Shown piece by piece: positions 56,302 to 64,000 of a stretch of DNA of 64,000 bases. The stretch is taken from positions 248,001-312,000 of the forward strand of contig JAXBDG010000019.1 in NCBI GenBank assembly GCA_036320915.1, read 5' to 3'. The position numbers and the translations under genes were made by a program. How positions within the stretch are numbered: position 1 is the stretch's first letter; each line of letters opens with the position of its first letter. The DNA comes from Linnemannia elongata (taxonomy: Eukaryota; Mortierellomycota; Mortierellomycetes; Mortierellales; Mortierellaceae). The notes beneath the pieces were generated by a model. That model was not told the DNA's origin. It saw nothing but the letters and a program-made list of their open reading frames with translations, and did no database searches.

Positions 56302-57477
56302 GAGTTTTGTGTTTGTGAGAGTGAGTGTGTCTGTTGTGTGTTGTGTTATGCATGTGCGAGTGTGTGTGCTGGGAGTATGAAAGGGCGTTGGAAGGTGGGT
56401 GGACGAGGGGAAAGATAGAGGTCAGACAACCCGCCTTGTGAGCAGACCAAAGCGGCACTCTTTTTTTGTCCACCCTCTCTCACTCTGTCTCCTTCCTCTC
56501 TCCCTCTGCTGTCCTAGTTTCTTTTTCATGTCCTCACAGCTGGGATGACTAATACACAGCGCAATAGAGAGGGAAGTAAAACAAGGCAATCCAGCCCAAC
56601 CAATCTGCCTCCCCTCTGCTCTCTGTCTCCTCTCAACCATGAGTGGTACACAACCCCATCTTATTCTGCCAACTAGCACCCCTCCATCGAACAGACTCAT
56701 AGAGCAGAGCAAACAAAGAAGCTTATTAAAGGTAACGAAGGTAGCAATGGTAATAGATGAGAGAAGGAAGAAGAGGCAGAGAGATGCTCTGCAAGATATG
56801 ATATGAATGGATGGCCAGGGGGAAAAGGGAGAACCGAAAAGCACAATGACGCAAACAAGAGGAGGCCCAAACGTCCCGACTTGTACGCCCTCTTTTGGGG
56901 CGAAACAAGTCGGCCGAGATTGAGAATGAGGACTTTTTCTTGTTGATGTTGTTGATGGCAAAGGAAGGAGAAGTGATGACCGAGAGAAAAAGAATAAAAA
57001 CGACAATTCTTCTTCCCCTTTGACCTTGTGTTACTCCTTTCTGCAAGCTCTTGCGCCGTATGAAAAGGAAAAGAAAAGGGAAAATAAAAAGAAAAATGAT
57101 AAGAGAAAAAGGCACCCACAAAGACGCGAATAAGACTGAGAGAGAGGTGGCGAAGGATAGGTAAGGAGAAGAAGAATGTATGTGGGTGGGTGGATGGTGA
57201 GAGTGGAGTTAAGTAGTAGGAAAGGGGAGGGAAAGTATATCCGACACAGCCATCGTCGTCATTGTATGTGTCAAAGAGTGGTTTGGTCCAACCTAGAAAG
57301 ACGACTGGTGCGTCAGAGACAGAGCAAATACCCAAAGCTGTATTGTGTCTCCTGTCTGTTAGTGTTCTGGTGCCTTACACAGTAATCGGGTGTATATATA
57401 TGTACAAGTCGTTGGAGTCGCGAGTATTGCTGGGTGTGAGAGAGGAAGAGAGGTGGAGATGAGGATTGAGATGCTGA

Positions 57478-57478
<1 letters not shown>

Positions 57479-57511
<33 letters not shown>
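57479..57511 (+). repeat. (GA)n dinucleotide repeat
   Basis: About 16 GA units inside a longer purine-only tract. Confidence 0.9.
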
Positions 57512-57516
<5 letters not shown>

Positions 57517-59524
57517 TTTGAATGTGCAAAGTGGAGAGTGAAGAAGTGTAAGAAACAAGTGAGGGAAAGGAGGAGGGGAGAGAAGAGGAAGAGAGAGAAG
57601 AAAAGGTCGGGAGGGAGGGGGGTGGATAGGAAAAAAAAAAAAATCACTACGTCATTGGCGAACTCCTTGCGAATTGATTGGCTAGAGAAACATAGACCAG
57701 CCAAAGACAGGCAAGCTCACTTCTTCCTTGCACACACCCTCCCTTTCTCTTGCCCTCTCCTATCCTCAACGTCCCTTCTATAGACGTTTGTTTGTTAAAG
57801 GTGTGATAGACTCTTTACTCTACTCTCCTCTCATTCATTCATCTGCATGGGCAAATACACATGGTTCACTCTCAAAAGGTATTTCTCTCTGACACACACG
57901 TTAAAATAAGAGAAGCTGTTAATAGTCAAAAGAGTGATACGCTCACTTGGATTTTGTTCATTTTAATCGGTGCCCGGAAACTCTGCTAAAAACAAAACAA
58001 CAAAAGACCCCGACTCAACCAATTCATCAAATGCATCCTTGTTATATGAGCGTGTGTATATGAGGTTCCATGTGTCCGAAAGGGTGCCCCGAAAAGAGGA
58101 CCAAAGTACCAGCAAATAAAAAAAAAAACGAATAGGTTAAAGAAAAATGCTAAGACGCCCAAAAATGAACATCAAGGGATCGGGCTAGAGTGAGAGAGAG
58201 AGAGAGATCTACCAGGCAGAGACAGACACCAAGCAAGGCAGGGCAGGAACACTTAAACATCAAAACGATGTCATCATCATCGCTTTCATGAGCCCTTTAC
58301 TCAACTAAGGTTTGTTTTTTCATTCTCACCTCACTCCTCTCTCCTCTCGATCAATTAAGGTCGTTCCCTTTCGCGAGCGCGCATAAAGGGGAAACAAGCT
58401 GTGAGATAAGGGGACAGGAAAGAAAGGAGGAAATGAAGAGCATTACATACAACAGCATTACATACTACAGCATTAGGAGAGAAGTCTCTGTGTCATTCAT
58501 TCTCTTCTCCGTCTCTCGCAAGATAAAAAAAAATAAAAAAAATAAGAAATCGACCAAAAGGAAAACTGCAAGGTTTCTAACGGCTCCAACTAGCATATTA
58601 GATCATACAAAACACAGCCAACCTAAGAACGAACCACCATAGTATCCCACACATTTTCATTTCTACCGTCCTGCAGGCTCAGAGAAAAGCAAACAGTAAA
58701 GGAGTTTTTCTCGCGCACCTCTCACAGACCGAGTTTTCGTCGCTCTTTCCAAACAGGTACTCTAAACTGTAGGGAATTTTACTCCAATGGTCCTTCTGTC
58801 AACATGTCATTCAGTTCCATTACAGCGGTGATCCCTACGGCTTGCGACAAAACACCAGAGCACCATTGATCCCTGGGTGACGCTGTCAATTGGCCGCTGA
58901 CCTGGCTGCCCAATTGCAACTACTCTGTTACTTCTGGCAATCAATGTATATCTATCATCTGAACAGTGACGGACGAAGAAAAAGGAGGCAGGAAAATGCC
59001 ATTCGCACAGACAAAATGTAATCATAAAAGGGTGAGTGAAGGAGTGGAAGTGAAAGTGATACCTTTTTGACCCTGAAATCCTGTCGCCAATTCGCAGAAG
59101 GATCGCCAGGCTACAAAACGATGAGGAAATCAAAGGCTCTTCGATTTGAGGAGTAGAGGAGAAGAAGAGTGCGTTGCAATTCGACGTGTCTATGATAATA
59201 TGGTGCAAAGGAGGTGGAATCTGACGATGACGGTATATATAGGAAGAAAAAGCCAAGTCGTGGGGTCCCGGGTAAGGAGGGTCCAAAGTGAGAGAAGGAG
59301 GATAATGAGGATGATGCTATCATCGAAGTTTTCTTCTCAAGGGGAGGGATTGACCCTGTAGCTCCAGTCTCAGCTAAACTCCTGACCCCAGTTGAGGCTC
59401 TGTCAAGACGCGATGTGATGACATGATGGTAGTAGGGATACCCCTTTTGTCGTAGATGCTGCAATCTGCAAATGCAAACGACCGTCCCTTGTTTCCTGCA
59501 ACTTGTTTACCTCAAGTGACTGCT

Positions 59525-59527
<3 letters not shown>

Positions 59528-59562
<35 letters not shown>
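59528..59562 (+). repeat. Homopolymer T35 upstream of the nucleolin-like gene
   Basis: 35 thymines ending 107 bp before the start codon at 59670, so in or near its promoter or leader. Poly(dT) tracts disfavour nucleosomes and may help keep this promoter open; that role is inferred. Confidence 0.95.
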
Positions 59563-59564
<2 letters not shown>

Positions 59565-59669
59565 CACCTTGATGTCTTTATCAGCGCCACTTGTCCCTAA
59601 ATAATTTTGCTCCTTCTCTCTCTCACTCCTTCACCCCTCCCCTCCTCCCCCACTACACACATATACATA

Positions 59670-60851
59670 ATGGCCAAGTCCGTCGCCGTCAAGAGCTCCA
59701 AGGTCGCCAACAAGGCCGAGAAGAAGTCTGCCAAGGTCGAGAAGAAGGTCGAGTCCTCCGACTCATCCAACTCTGATTCTGACTCCTCTGACTCTGACAA
59801 CGAGGAGGAGAAGAAGGACGACTCCTCCGACTCTGACAGCTCTGACTCTGACTCTGACAACGAGGAGGAGAAGAATGAAGAGTCTTCCGAGTCTGCTGCC
59901 TCCTCCGACTCTGAGGCCTCCAACAACAAGCGCAAGAACGAGGCTGCTGCCGAGACCTCCGCTAAGAAGTCCAAGACCGAGGATGAGGCTGCTCCCGCTG
60001 CCTCTGCTACCGTTTTCGTCGGTGGACTCTCCTGGAACGTCGATAACGACTGGCTCCGCACCGAGTTCACCGAGTGCGGTGAGATCCTTGATGTCCGTGT
60101 CATCACCGACCGCGACTCCCAGCGTTCCAAGGGGTAAATTTTACTTTTGTTTCTGTCTACTGATAAAGATGTGCAAATGTGCAACTGCTGTTCCTCCTTT
60201 GGCATGAAATCTAACCTCAATTTGTTCTCTTTTATGAAAAATAGTTTCGCTTACGTCGAGTTCGCCACCGCTGACGGTGCCAACGCTGCTTTGGCTCTTG
60301 CCGGTAAGGAGATTGACGGTCGCTCTATCCGCGTCGACCTCTCCGAGGCTCGCCCCAAGAAGGAGGCTGGTGCCAAGACCTTCAACAACGCCCCCCAGGG
60401 CGAGGCTTCCGATACCCTCTTCATCGGAAACTTGTCCTTCAACGCCACCGAGGATGACATCCGTGGTGCCTTTACCGAGTGCGGTGAGATCATCTCTGTC
60501 CGTCTCCCTACCGACCGCGAGACCGGTCAGGCCAAGGGTTTCGGTTACATCCAGTTCGGTTCGATCGATCAGGCCAAGGCTGCCATTGCCTGGAACGGCA
60601 CCGACCTCGCTGGTCGCCCCTGCCGTCTGGACTATGCCGGAAAGAAGCCCGAGCGCTCCGAGGGCGGTGGATTCGGTGGTCGTGGTGGTCGCGGCGGTCG
60701 TGGTGGCCGTGGCGGTTTCGGCGGTGACCGTGGTGGTCGTGGCGGTTTCGGCGGTGGCCGTGGCGGTCGCGGTGGTGCTCGTGGCGGTCGTGGTGGTTCT
60801 ACCAACCGCGGTGGCTTTGGTTCCTTCCAGGGCTCCAAGGTTTCCTTCTAA
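59670..60851 (+). CDS. Nucleolin/Gar2/Nsr1-like nucleolar RNA-binding protein
   Basis: Exons 59670-60133 and 60245-60851 give 356 residues. The layout is classical for nucleolin: a Lys-rich start, acidic Ser blocks (SSDSDNEEEKKDDSSDSDSS, typical casein kinase 2 sites), a basic KKSKTED stretch, two RRM domains, and a Gly/Arg-rich tail. RRM1 starts ATVFVGGLSWNVDND and ends with RNP1 KGFAYVEFA (split by the intron). RRM2 starts DTLFIGNLSFNATEDD with RNP1 KGFGYIQFG. The tail (about 293-345) is made of RGG/GGF units. Gar2/Nsr1 proteins act in the nucleolus in pre-rRNA processing and 18S rRNA production. Codon use is strongly biased to C-ending codons, fitting high expression. AATAAA is at 61129. 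Confidence 0.94.
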
Positions 60852-61128
60852 ACAGGGTCTCCTTCACCTTCACCTTTTCTCTTGTTAGACACTGATGATT
60901 CCCTGCTTTTCTTTTCTTTTTTTGCACCCTTTTTTATCATTCCTTAATCTGTGTCTTCATTTGTTTTTACTTATCTTTCATTTTTTTTACTTTTGCATTT
61001 TGTTACTACTCACCCATTTCGCATGTTGTACCATAGTCATCAATTGTTTCTCTAGTCAAAACACCCACCACACCAGATCGCCTTTTGGATCGTTCCATTC
61101 GCCTCAGTTGTTTGGATCAACTCTAAAG

Positions 61129-61134
61129 AATAAA
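61129..61134 (+). terminator. AATAAA, probable polyadenylation signal of the nucleolin-like gene
   Basis: Hexamer 278 nt after the stop, only about 50 bp from the stop of the convergent Wss1-like gene. Confidence 0.5.
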
Positions 61135-61180
61135 ACTTGCATGTCACCAACACCCTTTCGGCTCTTTGAAGATTTAAATT

Positions 61181-62267
61181 TTATTCAGCGGGTCGATGTG
61201 TTAAGCAACACTCGCATTGTAATACCAATGGCCGATTAACGAGTGTGCACAAGGGGCAAGCCCACTCTGCCCATTGATTTATCACAGGAACCGCGATGGA
61301 TGTGGTTCTCGCTGTTGATGTACTGGACCGAGCGGGTTTTTGTGTGGTTGTCATGTGAGACACGTCCTGCTCAGTCCTAGGCTTCTTCAATACCGTTGCT
61401 GTTGTGATGGCTGTTGTCGAAGGATTAGAGCCTCTGCGTTTCATGACGCTTTTAGTAGGCACGGTTGGCGTATCGTCACCATCGATAATGATGGTTATCC
61501 TTTCTGGTGGTGGGCAGGAGGCTGAAGTAGGTGTCGATGATCCTTTGCTTGGACCAACAGTGGAGGAGGACGTTACAATTAGTGGCGTTTTTGGACTGGG
61601 TGATGTCGATGACTGATTCGAGCTTGGTGAACTCGCAGAGGAAGGTGATGATCCGCACCAAACTTGATCTTTAGCCCGCCGCTCCGCAGCCATCGCAGCC
61701 AGCTCGCCGGGACTATGCCACTGTTCCCAGAACCCCTTCGGGGTCGCTCCTACTCGTCCACCTCCAGCAGGGAGCGCACCACCACTTCCTCCAAGTTTTC
61801 GTCCACCCACTGGCAACATCATCTCATTCATCTGCCTCCGCCTCTCGGCCGCCACAACCGCAGCAGCTCTCGTCCCACTCGTCACCAACCCAGCACCAAC
61901 CGCACCACCAAGTCTCACACCACCAGGTCCGAACCCACCATGCTTCGTCCCCAACCGATGCCCCGCAGTATCAAACCCTTCCCCCGTATACCCGGACGCG
62001 ACAATCTTATCATACTCATCATTCAAACCATCCAGCGCCTTATAAAACTGCTGATCATGTGGACCACGGATATTGTGTGCGAGTTCGTGGAGCATGGTGC
62101 CAAGGATGTCTTCCCAGGGGAGGAATGTGTTTTCATCGTTATGGTATCGGAGACAGAGTTGGATCTTCCAGCCGCGGTTGGTGTTCATTCCTAGGAGGCC
62201 CTTAGTATAAAACTCTGCGAGTGTTGTGATCTTCCAACCATGCGCCTTCATTATCGGTCGAACCTAT

Positions 62268-62312
<45 letters not shown>

Positions 62313-62366
62313 TTGGTATGTAGAATATGGGAATCAGAGGTGAGCCAACGGGCTTTGTATTTGATA

Positions 62367-62401
<35 letters not shown>

Positions 62402-62563
62402 ATAAACCTGCACAATCCTGCTTAACCAGAACATGAATAGTTTTCTTCAAATTACCATAGTGGCGACTTTTTTGAGGAGTCGCATGGCTTCCTCATGGTT
62501 GTGTTTGGACGTCAGACAGGTAAAGCTGGAGACCAAGTCTAGACTGGATGAGTTGGACGACAT
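61181..62563 (-). CDS. WSS1: Wss1-like WLM-domain metalloprotease with RanBP2-type zinc finger
   Basis: Exons 62563-62456 and 62263-61181 give 396 residues. The WLM domain spans about residues 1-150: HNHEEAMRLLKKVATM, VRPIMKAHGWKITTLAEFY, GLLGMNTNRGWKIQLCLR, and the zinc site MLHELAHNIRGPHDQQFY (His95, Glu96, His99, His105; HExxH-x5-H). A Gly/Ala-rich and Ser/Pro/Thr-rich linker follows. The C-terminus has a RanBP2-type zinc finger, EWACPLCTLVNRPLVLQCEC. Wss1 is a DNA-dependent protease that removes covalent DNA-protein crosslinks and works with SUMO and Cdc48. The segment ERITIIIDGDDTP could be a SUMO-interacting motif. The single intron (62455-62264) contains a T42 and an A32 run. Thiolase lies 303 bp upstream on the same strand; nucleolin converges from the other side. 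Confidence 0.9.
62270..62399. repeat. T42 / A32 inverted homopolymer pair inside the Wss1-like intron
   Basis: On the plus strand, 42 thymines at 62270-62311 and 32 adenines at 62368-62399, separated by 56 nt. In the minus-strand transcript this is U32, a 56-nt loop, then A42, able to pair into an intronic hairpin directly next to the acceptor at 62264-62265. Confidence 0.9.
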
Positions 62564-62866
62564 TCTGTTCCTTTTTGTGCTGTATTTTGTTGGAAGCGAT
62601 CGTTTGTTTTGTTGGTTGGTTGATGTAAGAGTTGATGTGTGATGTCAAGCGCTAAAGGATGTCGATTCCACTTAACAGGAAGTTCCAATGCAGTGGCGAG
62701 GTGGGTAGGGTAGTGGTGATGCTGAATGGAAAGCGACGACAGATGGAGAGGGGGAAGGGATGGACAAACAAAACAAAGAAATGAAGAGAGTAGGAACAGT
62801 TGGAGGGGTTTTTTTATGGCTTCTTTATTCGCTACAGATTTTGGTGGCGTTGACGGACATTTTTAT
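62564..62866. other. Spacer between thiolase and the Wss1-like gene
   Basis: 303 bp between tandem minus-strand genes, purine-rich on the plus strand. It should hold the thiolase 3' UTR and the Wss1-like promoter. No coding signal was seen. Confidence 0.6.
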
Positions 62867-63914
62867 CTATTGCTCGCTGACGATCACAGCAGCCATGCCC
62901 TATTGATCCAAGAAAAAGAAGGCTCGTTAGTGAACATTGCTCCTTTTAGCAGACAAAAAAAGTAGCATGCCAACAGAGTGTTGACCTACCCCTCCAATGC
63001 CATAGCACATGGAGATGACTCCAATCTTCTGGCCAGTGTGGTGCAACTGCGTAATCAAGGTGGACATCTGCCTGGCACCCGTCATCCCTAATGGCTATAT
63101 CCCACAAACAAGGAAGAAGACAAACGTTAGCTTACAAATATTTGCACCAGGACATCCGAAAACGTATATGACACTAGGAAAGAGAGACTTACATGACCGA
63201 GGGCAATGGCACCACCCTTGGGGTTCAATTTGGCAGACTTGATGTTCAAATGGCGCGCACAGTACAGAGCCTGAGAGGCAAAAGCCTCGTTGATCTCATA
63301 GATATCAACATCATCCACCTGCAATCCGACATTCTTCAAAACAGCAGGAATGGCAGTCGCGGGTCCAATGCCCATGATAGAAGGCTTTTCGCCCGTGACC
63401 TTGGCGCCGCACCAACGTGCCAAGATGGGGCACCCAAGCTCAATTGCCTTGCTACGACGCATCAAAACCACCGCTGCTGCCCCGTCCGAGACCTGCGATG
63501 CGTTTCCAGCAGTCGTCGATCCATCCTTTTTGAAGACGGCTTTCAACTTGCCCAACTTTTCAGCAGTCGATCCTGCACGAGGGCCTTCATCCTTTGAGAT
63601 AACCACCTCCTTGACGATCTGCTTCTCCTCACCATTCTCATCCTTGACAGTGATCTTTTGAGTAACCTTGACGGGGACAATCTCGGCATTGAACAGTCCC
63701 TGTTCCTGAGCCCTCAAGGCTTTCTCGTGTGACTCGACCGCGAACTGATCCTGGTCCTCACGCGAGATCGAGAACTGGCTGGCAACGTTCTCGGAGGTGA
63801 TACCCATAGGGAAGAACACGTCCGCGGCACCTGGAGCAGCCTTGATCTCGGGCGAGATGCGAGAAGGCATCGATTTGGAGCCATAGTCGTGGGTCATTGA
63901 CTCTACACCAGCGC
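62867..63914 (-). CDS. POT1: 3-ketoacyl-CoA thiolase, peroxisomal type, 5' partial at the window edge
   Basis: Last step of fatty acid beta-oxidation: thiolytic cleavage of 3-ketoacyl-CoA by CoA. Exons seen: 63914-63193, 63094-62990 and 62899-62867; the acceptor at 63915-63916 shows that earlier exons lie beyond the right edge, including the part with the acyl-accepting cysteine and any N-terminal PTS2. Motifs present: AGVESMTHDYGS, ASQFSISREDQDQFAVESHE, GNASQVSDGAAAVVLMRRSK, the catalytic-loop block YEINEAFASQALYCARHL, the histidine in GGAIALGHPLGMTGARQ and the second active cysteine in SMCYGIGGGMAAV. The wording fits the peroxisomal (ACAA1/Pot1) group better than cytosolic acetoacetyl-CoA thiolases. 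The C-terminus ends IVSEQ, without a PTS1, which is expected if import uses an N-terminal PTS2. Downstream on the same strand is the Wss1-like gene. Confidence 0.92.
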
Positions 63915-64000
63915 CTATTATTTAGTCCATTGAATAGATCGTTCGTACATGGTTGGTTTTCTTTTGTCGTGGGATTATTTTTCGAGAGAGAGCGAGAGAG
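63915..64000 (-). other. Intron sequence of the thiolase at the right edge
   Basis: The stretch after the acceptor has no open continuation in the thiolase frame and includes a GA/CT repeat at the very end. It is interpreted as intron. Confidence 0.5.

Larger units (their letters stand above)
55581..59669. other. Long intergenic interval with divergent promoters
   Basis: About 4.1 kb between the bZIP gene (-) and the nucleolin-like gene (+). It is dominated by purine- and pyrimidine-rich blocks, with a T29 run, a GA repeat and a T35 run. Frames such as 58807-59286 (minus) and 59111-59464 (minus) have no domain signals. No RNA gene was recognised. Confidence 0.5.

Noticed and set aside
58807..59464. 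Two minus-strand frames (159 and 117 codons) upstream of the nucleolin-like gene
   Set aside because: No recognisable motif and no consistent splice partners; high Ser/Phe/His content fits chance reading of this region.
61664..62194. Plus-strand frame of 176 codons
   Set aside because: Antisense to the Wss1-like WLM exon, whose HExxH site and zinc finger fix the true strand.
1..64000. CRISPR arrays, insertion sequences, tRNA and rRNA genes
   Set aside because: Looked for by eye. No spaced direct repeats, transposase-like proteins, terminal inverted repeats with target duplications, tRNA T-loop/anticodon patterns or rRNA blocks were recognised. A tRNA scan would be needed to exclude intron-containing tRNAs.

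Overview
This is a 64 kb stretch of nuclear DNA from a filamentous fungus. The evidence is spliced protein-coding genes with many short GT..AG introns, fungal families (FKS glucan synthase, GH72 glucanosyltransferase, Zn2Cys6 factor with a fungal_trans domain, Atf1-type bZIP), pyrimidine-rich leaders and frequent long A/T runs. Intron-rich genes, a very Asn/Gln-rich factor and a barwin-like secreted protein suggest an early-diverging lineage (Mucoromycota, perhaps Mortierellomycotina). That placement is an inference from style and needs a database search. Exon models below were built by eye from reading frame, GT..AG sites and family conservation. Apart from the models marked partial or tentative, the exon lengths sum to whole codons.

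Layout. 0.6-2.8 kb (+): 3' part of an amino acid permease of the cationic (CAT) type. 3.0-5.3 kb (+): COG8, Golgi tethering. 5.7-10.0 kb (-): a 16-exon SUMO protease of the Ulp2/SENP6-7 kind. 10.9-12.6 kb (+): ING-family PHD-finger chromatin protein, divergent from the protease. 12.7-15.1 kb (-): unknown protein with C-terminal membrane segments. 15.1-19.5 kb: no convincing gene. 19.5-20.1 kb (+): small secreted barwin/expansin-like protein. 20.8-27.4 kb (-): 1,3-beta-glucan synthase. 27.8-29.4 kb (-): tentative exons of an unidentified membrane protein. 31.4-33.1 kb (+): GPI-anchored GH72 beta-1,3-glucanosyltransferase. 34.0-34.8 kb (+): ribosomal protein eS27. 35.3-37.3 kb (+): a fusion of the mitochondrial import receptor Tom20 with a MYND-SET domain. 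37.7-39.4 kb (-): DHA2-type MFS transporter. 41.3-43.2 kb (+): membrane-anchored lysine-rich protein. 44.6-49.4 kb (+): Asn-rich Zn2Cys6 transcription factor. 50.7-52.8 kb (+): HAD nucleotidase-like protein with a long acidic tail. 53.9-55.6 kb (-): Atf1/CREB bZIP. 59.7-60.9 kb (+): nucleolin/Gar2-like protein. 61.2-62.6 kb (-): Wss1-like WLM metalloprotease. 62.9 kb to the right edge (-): peroxisomal 3-ketoacyl-CoA thiolase, partial.

How the genes relate. Three neighbours act on the cell wall (barwin-like protein, glucan synthase, glucanosyltransferase); the last two synthesise and then remodel the same polymer. Two genes far apart act on SUMO conjugates (Ulp2-like, Wss1-like). The rest are ordinary housekeeping or regulatory genes with no operon-like logic.

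The most striking item is the Tom20-MYND-SET fusion, which would place a putative methyltransferase on the mitochondrial surface. Other notable features are a T42/A32 inverted homopolymer pair inside an intron of the Wss1-like gene, nine A/T runs of 23-42 nt, and divergent echinocandin hot-spot sequences in the glucan synthase.
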